The notes under the pieces are model-generated. The model was not told the DNA's origin. It did no database searches and was given only the letters and a program-made list of their open reading frames with translations. DNA of 64,000 bases from Paragordius varius (Eukaryota > Nematomorpha), in NCBI GenBank assembly GCA_964247055.1, contig OZ176053.1, positions 5,518,001-5,582,000 on the forward strand. Direction: 5' to 3'. The position numbers and the translations under genes are program-made. This document shows, piece after piece, positions 26,301 through 51,532 of this stretch (the first letter of the stretch is position 1; the number at the start of each line of letters is the position of its first letter).

Positions 26301-27086
26301 ATTAGGCTTTGAAATTGCATTTGTTGTTGAGAGAACCGATGCTCGACACTCGAAAAATTGCTAAAGAATTTTTTATTGATTATACCAAGGTAAATATTTT
26401 AATGTTCAAATTCTTTTTTATTATCCATTCATCAATTCACTAATTAAATTTTTATTGATAGCTTAATTGTAACACTGAATCCTATACATCACAAAAATTA
26501 AGACTTATCAAAGATGAACATTTGGATGACAAATCAAGGTATTTCTATTTTGGCTATTTTTGATGGTAGTATTTTATTAAATTTATAATAATTACTTCAA
26601 ATTCACGTTTGAACAATTTAAATTCACCCTCGAACAATTCAAATTCACCCTAAAATAAATTTTGTTTTTTTTAAGATTAAAAATTACCCGTATTATTTTA
26701 TACTTTTAAAAAATAAAATTTTGTTTAAAATTAAAATTATACTGAAAAAAAATAAAATAAGCCATAAATATATATTTCATATTAATAATGAGTTATATTA
26801 GCTTGAAAACACAATTTAGTTTTAGGGTGAATTTGAATTGTTCAAGGGTGAATTTGAATTGTTCGAGGGTGAATTCGAATTTTAAATTATAGTACTATTA
26901 ATTGATATATTTTATAAATATTATTTTATTTGATGACGATTGAGTTAATTTATTTAGGTAAACTATCATTTTAATATTTTTTTTTCTACTAGAGTGTTAG
27001 GTCCTCTTGAAAGTTTTGCACCTTTTGTCCTTACCTATGGATGTGAAAATGCTATGACAAAATACGAATGTCCTGGATTGTTTTAA
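18828..27086 (+). CDS. secreted M13 family metallopeptidase (neprilysin-like)
   Basis: Zinc endopeptidase of 753 residues. Exons: 18828-18861, 18990-19199, 19434-20116, 20615-20695, 20776-20918, 21000-21222, 21507-21605, 21704-21745, 22523-22600, 22698-22759, 24092-24150, 24270-24318, 24398-24465, 25787-25899, 26060-26122, 26306-26389, 26462-26538 and 26993-27086 (2,262 nt, all phases agree). A hydrophobic start (residues about 1-21) looks like a cleavable signal peptide, so the product is probably secreted rather than type II. The M13 N-domain follows (LCQDFYTHVC near 38-47). Zinc ligands are in HEMMH (601-605) and EYIAD (656-660). The neprilysin His/Arg pair is kept at H717 and R723. Differences: the NAFY substrate motif reads DVFY (561-564), PAGILQ reads FVGLLQ, and the C-terminal CxVW reads CPGLF. 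Catalysis seems possible but specificity probably differs. Exon 8 (14 codons) is the weakest call. AATAAA lies at 27245-27250. Confidence 0.94.
20319..20358. repeat. (AT)n microsatellite
   Basis: About 20 AT units in the M13 intron between the exons ending at 20116 and starting at 20615. Confidence 0.95.
25489..25752. mobile_element. foldback MITE copy, M13 intron 13
   Basis: The outer ends are ATACCATTTA and TAAATGGTAT, and the inner inverted repeats are built from TTCAAATTCACCCT-like units. Copies at 26595-26890 and 28803-29063 share the core. The right end lies 35 nt before the exon at 25787, so it abuts the acceptor region. Confidence 0.75.
26595..26890. mobile_element. foldback MITE copy, M13 intron 17
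   Basis: Repeated units GAATTTGAATTGTTC and AGGGTGAATTTGAATTG on the right arm mirror GAACAATTCAAATTCACCCT on the left arm, enclosing an A+T-rich core shared with the copy at 25489. The outermost CCATTTA ends seem to be lost here. Confidence 0.75.
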
Positions 27087-30000
27087 CAAATTATAATTAT
27101 ACATATATGTATTTTTGAAGCATACATTTAGGGATCTCAACACATTTTTTGTAAATTTTTTAAAATATTATTTTATCAGCCCCGGTGATTATTATATGCT
27201 TTTATACATCCATTCTCTACAGAAATTTTATGTGATTATATGGAAATAAACCTTTTTATATATTCTATTGGATTTGAATTCATTTTATAGCGTTTTTATT
27301 CTATTAAACATCATGTGGATATTTTTGCTCTTCAGATGTATTTTAGTTTACCATAAATACTTTAACAGTGCATTTTTTGCCGCCTCTAACACGGATTCGA
27401 CCAGCATAGGAAGCTTATGAGATAGCATGGGTTATAACCATATAAACAATGACATTTTGATCCGTCTGAATAAGAGCTGATTTTAAGAATTCAATATACA
27501 AAATTTGCTGAAAATGTAATCTCATTATAAAATTAATTAATTAAATTTATGCTACTGTTTTTATCGATATGGTTAAACAAAAATATTCGGCGGTAAAAAA
27601 TAATTTTTTCCAAATTTACAATTTTATAAATAATGCGCCTAATGAGTTAAGTAGGTATTTTTAAATCCCAATATTTTTTATATTGTACAGCAAAAACTAC
27701 CCCAAAATATTATTAAGTGATAAACAATTTTTTATCAATTATAATAAAAATTGGTATTATATATTTTTATTATGGAATATTAATTCTCTTTTGGATCAAA
27801 AGCCTTTTTATAACCTCAAAACTCCTTTTATTATCATATAATTTTTAAACAGCATAAAATCGATTTTTAAAGTTTTCGAGAATCAAAACATATTTTTTTA
27901 TTTTAAATAATTATTGAAGCATAACATTAATTATTTTCACAAAAAAATAAATTAAATTAAAGATAAAGGAGTACTTATAAACGTTTAAATTTGATCGAAA
28001 AAGTGCAGAGTTTTGAAAGAGTGTTCATTTGTGGGAAAAGGATTGAGTGTGATTAGAAATATCTTAAATTTGCTTAAAAAAGTGTTAAGTTTGTTTGAAG
28101 AGTTATTTTGAAAGATAAAAGGTATATAAAAATGAAAAAATGCCAGCGTATAGTTATATTCAACTAGCTTCTAATAAAAATGTATATCATAATGTGCGCT
28201 AATTTAGCATATTTGATATGGAATCACCATAAAATTGGAACTCCTAAATTGCTTATTAGACCTAAAATCCAAAGCACCATGCATATCCTGATACATTTTT
28301 ATATAAATACAGATCTTATAATTTCATCCCATATTTTATTCACCAAGAAATTGTGAAAAATATAGGGGACAAACTGTGCCAAACTATCATGATAATTACA
28401 TTCACTAAAATAAAACGTAAAATGTTGGGTAATCGATGAAATTTAGCATAATAAACAAATGATAAAATAAGATTTATTGTTAATTATGGCTTTTGGGAAC
28501 TTTTTTACTGATTCGCTAACATCGCGAAACAGTTTTACTGGCTATAAAAACAGGCTGGAAAAGGGTAATTAGGCATATATGACTTGATTTCGTAGTAAGT
28601 ACAAACGCGTACCTCAGGTGTCACTACACTCAGCTATAATATAAAGCTTTATTTGCATTTGGCACTTTTACAACAAGGATCGGATTGGATTTTCAATAAA
28701 TGATTTTATATAAAAAAAATTATTATTTTTAACCGTTTTAGATAATAGCAAAAAATGTAAATGTAGTAAGCAAGGTATTATATAAGCAGGGCTTGATTTC
28801 AAAATATACCATTTACAGTTCAAATTCACCCTTAAACAGTTCAACTTCACCCTAAAAAACAATTATGTGTTTTCGAGCTAATATAACTCATTATTAATAT
28901 GAAATATATCTTTATGGCAGAGTTTATTATTTTTTCAGTATTAATTTAATTTTTAACAAAATTTTATTTTTTAAATTATATTAAAATATAGATAATTGTT
29001 AATTTTAAAAAACTCATAATTTATTTGAGGGTGAATTTGAATATGAATTTTAAATGGTATATTTGTTACCCATATAACCATAAATATTGTGCACAACTAT
29101 ACAGTAAACATTTACTAACTGAAGCTATTAGCCATTTTTGTTTTTAACTGGCTAAAAGGGTATTTCTGTTGATGTGTATGATATTTTTGTTATTAGTTAC
29201 ATTTTCATTGTAAGGAAAAAGTACAAAGTTTAATTACCGTAACTAATAAAATGATAAATCGAATTCATGGCAACGGGCATGTAATTTTATCCAATTAAAA
29301 AACCAAAATGACCAATAATCTTGCCTCATTAGTCTTGGTTATATGGGTGTTTGCTTTATTATAAAAATGGTTTGTTATCATCCATGTTTGCAAAAAGACA
29401 AATTTAACCCATTATTTTTGTCATATGAATAAATTATTGTATCACATACATGTTACATTTATAAATTTTCGTAAATACATAATTGTCCAAATATTTTTTG
29501 TTTTTATGAAATGGGAAAACGCATTTTTTTAGATGACTTAATTTATAGATTATTTTATGGATTTAACATTATTGTGTCCAAGTTTGTATGACGTAAAAAA
29601 AATAATAGATAATCAAATATGGTTAATATGGTAAGAGTTTTTTCTATAAAACTAGTATCATTTCTAAATTTTGTGAGCTATTTTTACGTTTTTTGTCATT
29701 CATATATGTGAATTTCGGCATTTTCTTTGTGTCTGCTATTTAGGTATTCTAAAAGTTAAAAGAAATTAAAACCAATTTGGATAACTAATAAAACTTAAAC
29801 TATATAATATACTAGTGTAAATTTCGGGCTGCCATCTATAAATTATCGCCAATTATGATTTTGGAAATATTTTTGCGCAACACAAGTTTGAGAGTGTGAT
29901 ATTTTATCAACTTTTGGCATGCTTTATTTAAATTAAGCCCGTCTAATCAATCTCTTTTCGTCATTTAAGTATTACAAATGTTACTTTTATTCAAGATACA

Positions 30001-31127
30001 TTTGATAGACAAAACTTGTTATCGTTTAAAGTTAAACAATAGCCATTCTTTAATGATTTTTTCTCTACAAAATTATTCTGTTTATTTTAATTGAGCATTG
30101 TTTAATTTCATAATTGTTTTCTATACTTATATAATGTTTCTAACTGTATATGAAATAAAATTTTAGATGTTGATTATAATAATAATAAGTGTGTGTGAAC
30201 TTTATTAGGAAAAAAAATAGTTTCAAAACCGAAATTTTTTAAATTATAAAAAAAATGTAAGCATGGCAAAACATAAAATTTTCTTGGTTATATACGATTC
30301 GTCCATGGTAATGATGCGTATTCACCCTTGGATATATAATAATTATACATATAATAATAAAACTCTGTTCACAAACGATGATGTAAAATAATTTGACAAC
30401 AATACCTTATGTAATATATATATTTTGGTAAACTTTCATGTCGTGCTTTTTTTCAATTTCTATCAAATTATCCCCTTTGTCAAGAGTAGTAATATATTAC
30501 TTTTATATATGGTTAGTATATATATATAATTATTATCGGAGCCGTGTGTACCTTTATCTTTATTTTATTCTATATATAATTATTCATGAATACAATAGTA
30601 TAAAATTATATCCATTCTTTGTCACATATATAGCTATATATATATTTACCTTTAGTTTTTTAAAAAAGAAAAACATAAAAGTGAAGAATTCTACAATAGG
30701 TAGTATTCATTATAAACTCTGTTGATTATATATTGAATTCACCATATTGACACAATCAATCAGGCATCAAATAGAAACTCTTCTTAGTATCAAGTATTTT
30801 TTTTGCATATTTACGCCTGATCCCCTCCCTATAAAGTAAAATATTAATTTTTTCATTGACTAGTAAATATAAAAAATGTACGAGTTTTATCGATTTTTTC
30901 AATTTTCTTTTCCAAATGCCCATTTTTAATTGTACATTTGCATCATTGAAAACAAAGAAAGTTAACTAGAAACACACTTTTTATTTTCATCATTGAACTA
31001 TACATTTTTTATTTTCGTAGATAAAAAACAAAAGCCAGACACATCAACAGACAATTTGTTTGGGCTTTTACAACAAAAATAACATCTCAATTTAATTTAT
31101 ACGATATATAAAACTTAATTAACATAA
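27087..31127. other. gene-free region between M13 and caveolin genes
   Basis: No credible coding exon on either strand. It contains a foldback MITE (28803-29063), a reversed copy of the dispersed TATCAGGAT repeat near 28258-28303 and diverged A+T-rich repeats with CAGCTGATTTT and GCGCCTAA blocks (about 27475-27720). The last 150 bases before 31128 are presumably promoter and 5' UTR of the caveolin gene, but no TATA box can be singled out. Confidence 0.55.
28803..29063. mobile_element. foldback MITE copy, intergenic
   Basis: The best-preserved copy of the family, with ATATACCATTTA and TAAATGGTATAT at the ends, TTCAAATTCACCCT-type inner repeats and the same A+T-rich core. It is reversed relative to the copy at 25489. 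Confidence 0.8.
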
Positions 31128-33826
31128 ATGGCGTCGGGTGAAATTTTAATGAATCAACAAATTGAAAGGGATAAATGCGATGTAGAACCCTTACACAAAC
31201 CATCGATCATATCATCAACTTACTTGGATACGGAACAAGATTTGACACAGAACGCTAAAATTAATCATCATTTGGGTTTGGTAACAACCACAAGCAATGA
31301 TGAAGATGATTTCAATACAAATCTCTTTAAGGATTGCATCGATGAGAATGCGTATTTTAGTGGTGACAAAAAGGGTAGTGAAACGCTTCTCGATACATCA
31401 AATCATGAGATTATGGAAAGCTTGGATCAAAATGCCACACTTTCTTTATCGATTCATGATCCTAATGTAACTCAATCCGAAGAACCCTTATTGCCCTCAA
31501 CTACCGGTGAAAATGAAGTTCGTTCCCCAACCGATGGAGGAGGAGGAGATATTCGCTGTGATAAGGGGAAGCATGACACGACGAATAAACGATTAGCTTC
31601 CCTATATTCTAACAAAGTATCGTTTTTTTATTTATTACATATATTTTATCATTAAATCATTAGTTCTAATTAATTATGATTCAATTAGATTAGTTAACTT
31701 AAAAATAAATCGGGACATATGTTTTCTTAACTTCTAATTTTTTGGCGCGCATCCCTCCATTTCATAATTATATATGCCCTTGTCCTTTAACGCTCTTTCA
31801 ATTTCCAACCCCCTTTAAAGAAAATTTTTCTAATTTTTTTCCGTTGTCATCAGTGTAATTAAATAATATTCAATAGTTACGATAAACCATTTAATTAATA
31901 TCTGTGCATAATTGAATCGTTGCAATTATTCTCTTACCCTGTGGCATTCATTTTTCAGCGGGGATTACCATGCCTTCTGAATAATATATTACATATTGTT
32001 GATTTTTATTTATAATTTTTTATTTAGCGTTTAATGGTTTCTGTTGATAATTTCATTAATATTTCAGTTATATTATGACAACTTTTATCTTTTATGACGG
32101 ATGAGGGTTGTTTTTAACCATAATTTGTTACCAGTAAAATAGTTATACTTATAATACAACAAATTTCGATTTTATTATTTTTGGGTTCAAAATCGATTCG
32201 CAAATAGATTTTGCCACTCTGTTCCCATTTCCTCAATAGGTATGATTTAGTTAAATTTAGTGTTTTTAAATGTAACAAAACTTGCATTTATTATTACGTG
32301 TCTCTAATGATAATATGATTAAAATTGGCTTTGAGTCATAACCATATGTTGTGGATATTGCTTTTAGAGTTCCATAAAAATCACAGTGCGCAGGGCTTTA
32401 TGAAATAAGCGTTTATGCAAACATTTTGGCGAATAAGCCAGCTGGCTCAAGTGGTTCAAATTGTTTAAGTGAAACGTTTTATGGTTTAAAAGTTTTCAGA
32501 TGTGAAAATTATAAGCTACCATTTTTATGGCCCCAAATTTAAAAATATCAGATCTCATAATAGGAATAAAATATTAGAGCCATTAATTCACATGGGTCAT
32601 TCACATCTTTTGAGTCAGCTCAACAGTTAATTACCTGAAATGTCCAGATAACCGATTTTGATTTAACTCAACAAATAAAGCCATTTAAAGGAAGCATAAT
32701 AACATGGTGGATAAAATATTGTGTTTAAATGTTTAACAAACAAATTAATGAAAAAATAAGTAGACTTGGGAATCAATGACAACTGGAAATTAATTTTAAT
32801 AAATATATGTAACCCACTCGTGATTGTTAATATGTCCAAAATGGATTTGTGTCCACATAAATTTTTTCTTAAAAGCACAAATTTTCAAGCCCTTACTATT
32901 TCGAAGATTTGGATCCCCAAATTTTAAATTTTTCATATAGCTTCTCTTAAATTAGCATAAAAGATCTTTTTCCTTTTTTGCAATATAATCGATAAAACGG
33001 GAGATTCTGGACCTATGCAAGGCGTAGCTTGCATTGAATGCGTGATGGCGCCCCCCCTTCCCCTCCATGCGACGCCTAGCATTTAAAAAAATAATCACAC
33101 TCAAACCGTTATCATGACCATTCATAAATGGGTTATTTTTCATTTATTATTTAAACTAATAAAAATATACCTATTTTTTTAAAATAAACTTAAAATTTTC
33201 AAAAATCCAGCTCCTTTTCAACTATGGCATCCGGTGGTTTCCTTTCACACTCTAACTATACCTCTGATACCATGTAATCTTGAATTCAGACATTTTATAT
33301 GGGATATGTTTTTAACTCCCCTAAACATAAATTCAAAAGGGGAACCTATAATTTTGGCTTTAATTATATTATCTTTGTTTTTAATTTAGATCTCAGGGTT
33401 ATTTTTAAAATATCCAGGGAGGGGCGAACTATGAATCCCATATATACTCCGATGAAAAAACAATCCCCTTCTGTTGCGCGGATCTTCCGCAACTGCCCCA
33501 TGTAACCCATAGTTCCAAAAACTATAAATTTTCATATTTTGCCTTTAAAATGGAACCGTTTGATTTAAGAATTTGAAAATCTTTTTAGAACCGGCTGGTA
33601 AAGAATTGTGTCTATAAATCATTTTTAATGGGTTAAAAATCGTTGAATCAATGCCAAATTTTGCTTTCAAAACTGTCAAAACTATTTTATTATAAAATTG
33701 TTTCATGTGAGTTTCGAACATAAAATAGTTTCTTACCAAAAAATTTTTTTGTCCCATAGTTATAAATATATTTACAAAAAAATCAATATAGGTCAAATAA
33801 GGTAAGTTTGTATATAATAAAGGGGT

Positions 33827-33871
<45 letters not shown>

Positions 33872-36800
33872 TAAAAAACATTAAAGCATGAAATAGTGTA
33901 AATACGGGATTTTTTGCCTCCAAATAATGTTTATTTCATTATTTCACAAAAGTTTGTTTTTTATTAGGTGATTGGTAAAATGTTGAGAAAAAGTGGAAAA
34001 TCTTCCGCTACAACCGGAGACGTGGTTACTCCTTCAAACAATATCGAACCAAACAAAACAATGGATGAGAATGTATCCGAACAAAAACCCGATAATGATG
34101 ATTTAACTAATCAAACAACACCTCAGACCAATGTCAAAAAAGCCAGTAACAATGTTTCCAAATCCAATATATTGAAAAAACCCGTAAATCTTTTGGCTGG
34201 GGCGAAAAATGCCCTTTTTTACAACATTAACAAATCAGGGTCTGTTGCATATCAATCTGTGGATGGAGTAGGTGTTGGTTGCCTTAATGAAACAGCAGAA
34301 TCTTGCGAACAAAATACCAATAATAATAATAGTAGTAGTACTTCAGTAATAGAAGATCGGGCCATTATTTCGGAATGTGAAAATCCCGAATTCATTATTT
34401 ATCATACCACTAAACTAAACGAATCTAGTTGTACTGAAACAAATACATTACCCATTGTCAATAATTCAAACATGGATGTCTTATTTGGGCAAGATGTGAG
34501 ATCAAGCGTAAGGCGTGGTAAATTAGATCATTTTTGGAAATTTGGATCAACTGCTCCCATATTTCAAAACAACAACTCTAAACGCACGGATCCATGCAAT
34601 AAATCTCGAAGGAAATATTTCCAAAATTTTGCTTATTCTCAAATTCCAACTCATTGTCACACTGATAAGGATGATATGACTCTGACATCAACCTGCATTA
34701 ACACACTAGTAGACGGAAAATATACACACACTTGCACTAATCAAGGAACCAAAGAACATGTACTAGTTAATCACCCATCAACATGTACTCATCATATTAA
34801 CAGTTACCGAAAAAGTGGTCGATACGAGGTAATTTACAAGACTTTTTGTTCACTTTAGTACAAATAAAAAAATGAAATTATAAAGACAAAACATGAAATC
34901 TAAAAGGCAAGTATTTTTTTGTAAGGCGCTATTCTTTTTCAAACCCATATCCTTCAAATGTAACCTGTTGTTTTAAGTCGCAAAATAGGGAATAGAGACT
35001 CTCTATACATATACTATTCTAATCATAAAAGTTTCGTCAAAAACATTAAGTAAAAAAGTATGGCTGGCTTTGAATTTTCCGTTATGTCGTTATATTTCAA
35101 TATTACAGTAACTTTATTATTCCTTTTTAAATTAATAAATAAATGATAAGTTAATTAATTAAAAATTCAATGCATAATTGCAAATTTTAAAAAATACGAA
35201 AAATTTTACAATTTTATAAAACCATATAAGTTTTGAAATTGATCATCATCATAGATATTTTCAACACATTTTCAAAACTATTTTAAAATATAATGAGGTG
35301 TTTACTAAATGTTAAAATTCAAAACGTTTTTCTTATTATTGTTATTTAGTTGGTTATTCCTTATTCTAATTAAGTTTTTTGGCTTTTGTATTATTGTTTA
35401 CCAAAATTCCGATTTCGCTGAAAGCTTGGAGAAAAATCGTAAAATTTCGTCTGCACAACGTAAAACTGAAAAGTAGAAAAGGGGTTGCATCATCCATAGA
35501 CTAATTAAGATTTCGGAAAATTATGGGACAACATAATGGTTGTTTTGATATACGAATATTTTGATGACCTCATATATATGTCCAGAAACTAAAATTATGT
35601 AAAAATAGGGTATAGTCTTAACGCTTAAAAACATGCGCTAACAGCAAAATGTATCGTCAAGGTTAAATCAAAAATACTCAGAGACAAAAGGAAAGCAAAT
35701 TAATTAACAACTATCCATTAGTTAAGCTGATAGTGGTTTATAGATAATAAATCAATATTAAACCATTTAGCAAGGGAAGTGACAGACAGGGCTATCATTT
35801 TTTTATTTTATAAATCGATCGTCGGCGGTTTATTATAATATATTAAATTATGAACTTTATCCATTCTGACCTAATTGCAATATATAGCAGTGTATTTACC
35901 TACCAATTAATAGTTTGTATTTTGATCATGGCATGAATTTTTTTAAAAAATGCTTGAATAACTGATTAAATATTTATAGGATTAAAATATAATAACATTT
36001 ATGTCAATACTGAATTTATTAATAAATAATAATTAAGAAGTAATCAATTGACCATCTGTTATGATTTTTGGCGATATACGGATATATATTGTAATTACCT
36101 GCTATAATTATTATCATTTATCTATGAATAAAAGAGTACAAATGACAAATTAATCTTTAAATTATTGAATATTATTTATATTATTTCGCCGAATTTTATT
36201 TACATTATTCATAATTTCTTAATTCCTTGACCTTTGCAAAATGTGCAGAAGATATATCTACTAAAGATTATAAAAATAGCATCTCAGAGTATTCCATGAT
36301 GACATATATATATATTTGATTTCGTGTGCATTTAATATTATATTTAAAGAAACTAAGCTATTGTATCATCATGTGAACAATATTGAATCTTGCATAATTT
36401 GTGAGCAAAGTTGACCTTATTATTATATTTTTATTGTAGTTATGCAAGGACGGCAAATATCCTAAGTAAAGAGAATATTTACATAATACTTGGCTTAATC
36501 GTCTTTTTATTAAATAAATATATTTATCAAACTTAAAATCGGAAATCGTACATATGAAATATAATAAAATTGTTAAAGCAAATATTTTAGGAATTTTTGA
36601 TGGCTGCTAAATTTGCATATATATATATATACAGTGGCGTATGCAGTAAAAGATTGTTAGTGCAAAATAATCTTAATGAGGGGGATATTATGGATATGTT
36701 TATAAATAGGACTGAATGATAATTAATATATGAAAATTGTCCCCCTGTTTTGTGTTAATTAAGATTATTTTGCACTAACAATCTTTTACTGCATACGCCA

Positions 36801-38710
36801 CTGTATATATATATATATATATATAACATATGCAAATTAGTAAACACAAGTTTTATATTTTTTAAAGCTAATGATTAGTTTCTACATATGGAGTTATTTG
36901 AAAAGGATCCATTACAAATACCGGAACCTGCTATTTCCCATATTATAAATATGTATTAAATTATAATCTTGCCATGATGGTTTTGCGAAAATGAGACATA
37001 ATTTTTAAAATGTAATAATAATAAATATCGATATTAGATAAAGATATTTGAGAAATGAAATTTAATTTTAAACAATTAAATATTTATTTACATGAAGCTA
37101 AATAAGTTTGAAAACTTATTATTTTAGGTACAATTATAAAATGTAATTTAACTGCTTTTTCTCTCACAAAAGTTCGTTTTGATTTGAGTTGCATTCTTTA
37201 TAATTTCATTTGTAACATATGAACTCATTTTAAAAAACAATTATTTAAAAAATTAAAGTGGCACATATATGTTACACATATATTTCGACAATAAGTTAGT
37301 TTAAGTCATAGGTAAAAATGATTTGTCTTAAATTTGTCTCGTATATCATTTCTTTAGCTATGATGATTTTGTAATAAATAAATTCACAGAATATGCATTT
37401 TGATATTATATCATTGTATATTGTAAGAAAGGGAATTTTAATTGGTGAATCACAAAAATCTAATATTATTTATGTAGGCAAGCATATAATTTTTTCTCCA
37501 CACCAATTTAAAAAGATATTTATAACCAATAAAAGTTTCTTTACCATTTTTGTAAGGTAAAATATCCCTTTTTAGTTTGTCTTGCATAAATAATATGCTC
37601 TGTAATAATGATAGCAACTTAAAGTTATTGTTTAAAATAAATAATTTCTTTGTCAATAGTAAACCACATTTTTTATACACATTACTTTTTTCTACGTTTT
37701 CCCTGTACATAGAAATGATTAAAATACATAACTAAACAAAATACCACCATTTTTATTTTTATTATTATTGCCATAAAGCGCCATTTATACCAAGCCAGCC
37801 AGCATTTTCTATTGTGTGATAAATATTTTTTTTACAAATCATACACATATAATAAATATACGGACTTAGAGACGCAGACAGTTTTAAACATTACATATAT
37901 ATAAAATATCCAATAACAAAAATATTATTATACATAGAAATTTAATCAACAATTTTTTTTTTAATTTCCATAAACCACCATATCAATAACGTTGTTTATT
38001 TTTGTGCTTATTCAATCAAGACACATTGAAATTCCACATCTGTAATTTTTTAATTTCATCATCATTAATAAAATTCCTTCCTTTAAATTGTTTTTCATTT
38101 TCAAATAACAATTGAAAAAGACCGCTTAATTTTCTAAATATATTTTTCATTATTAAACAAACTAGGATATGGAACAATTATTCACAGAACCCAATAATTA
38201 CCACAGTTATGATTTGGTATGGAATTCGAGCAAAACCATGTTTGGTTTTATGAGTCTCATGTTGTATCGCTGTTTAACCGTCCTTTTAGCTGTACCCTGT
38301 GCCTTCATATGGGCTCTTATTATGTCCGTTTCGTGTGTCATCAATGTTTGGATTTGTGGTCCAATCATAACTTTCTTGGGCGTCTGGTTGGAATTGGTTC
38401 AACGGGTATATAGTTTTTGCATCTATGGCCTAAAAACCATTAAATACTTTTGAGTCTTGACGTTTAAAGGTTACCACTTTTTATTTAAACAAGCATTTTA
38501 TTACATTTCGTTTAGTTATGGACCGCATGTTGTAAAACTATCCTAACACCCGTGGTTGAGGCTTGGATGGTGGGAAAATATACGGCGGCAAACAGTCCTA
38601 ACCCCAATTGTCAACAATGTTGTAAACATCATGTGATAACTTTTGAAGGCAAAAATGGGGACATTTTGAATGAACAGCCCATGTCCAAGTTAGGAGACGA
38701 CAAAGCTTAA
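31128..38710 (+). CDS. caveolin-domain protein with long N-terminal extension
   Basis: A 594-residue model with exons 31128-31616, 33968-34828, 38166-38405 and 38516-38710; all junctions are phase 0. Residues 1-450 (exons 1-2) are acidic, Ser/Thr/Asn-rich and probably disordered, with His/Cys-rich stretches near the end. Exon 3 opens the caveolin domain: RYEDMEQLFTEP corresponds to FEDVIAEP of CAV1, YDLVWNSSKTMFGFM to the scaffolding domain, then a hydrophobic hairpin (LLAVPCAFIWALIMSV). Exon 4, LWTACCKTILTPVVEA, aligns without gaps to the CAV1 stretch after SRV. Cys pairs there (ACC, CQQCC) are plausible palmitoylation sites. Caveolins oligomerise in the plasma membrane and shape caveolae. 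Usual length is 150-180 residues, so the extension is odd. A separate promoter with start Met at 38169 would give a normal-sized protein of 144 residues, leaving exons 1-2 to another transcript. The junction agreement favours one gene. Confidence 0.82.
33830..33868. repeat. (TA)n microsatellite in caveolin intron 1
   Basis: About 19 TA units, 100 nt upstream of the exon starting at 33968. Confidence 0.95.
36632..36803. mobile_element. short MITE with perfect 46-bp terminal inverted repeats
   Basis: A 172-bp element starting CAGTGGCGTATGCAG and ending CTGCATACGCCACTG; the inverted repeats match over 46 bp with no mismatch. It is inserted in a TATATA run, so the target duplication cannot be measured. 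CAGTGGCG-type ends are common in hAT-like and related DNA transposons, but the class is not proven. It lies in caveolin intron 2. Confidence 0.9.
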
Positions 38711-39302
38711 ATATACGTCACCCATTATATATATTATCCACGAAAATTATTTTTTTAGTTGATTATGTATGTGTATGTTATTTTATCGTTTTAATACATT
38801 TAATTTTCGTATAATCATAGGTAATTATTATGCATTTTATATTCCATCCTACCTGCTTGTATAAATCCAATTATACTTATATATGCATTTTTTATAATTT
38901 TTTATTCCATTTCATATGTAACCTTATGGTATGATAACCTAAGGTTCCAAATCACACCAGCAAAACGCATTTACAAAAGTTTTGTCTCAATTTTTTATGT
39001 ATTTTTTTTAACTTTTGTACACCATTTTTTATTACATGCTGTATTTTTATATACCAATTAAAACTTATCATAAACTAAGGAAGGATTATGAATCTCAAAT
39101 TTAACCATCCATTTATACCAAATACAACCACTCACTTGAATCTTAAATTCAGAATCTTATGATACATATCATGTATACCCAAACATGGTTTTAAAAAATA
39201 TTAAAATAGTTATATCTATCTATTTATTATTTAATACTTATATAAAAATATCAAAATAAATTTTTATATTTTCCAAATGACAATTGATGTTTATGAACAT
39301 TA

Positions 39303-51496
<12,194 letters not shown>

Positions 51497-51532
51497 CTGT
51501 TAAAAATTATTTTGTCAGCATATAATATTATC

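Noticed and set aside
33000-33110. possible second Helitron 3' end (GCGACGCCTAGC with nearby inverted words)
   Set aside because: No clean hairpin plus CTRR end at the right spacing, and no shared body with the Helitron family.
38219-38413. 64-codon plus frame
   Set aside because: A shifted-frame shadow of caveolin exon 3.
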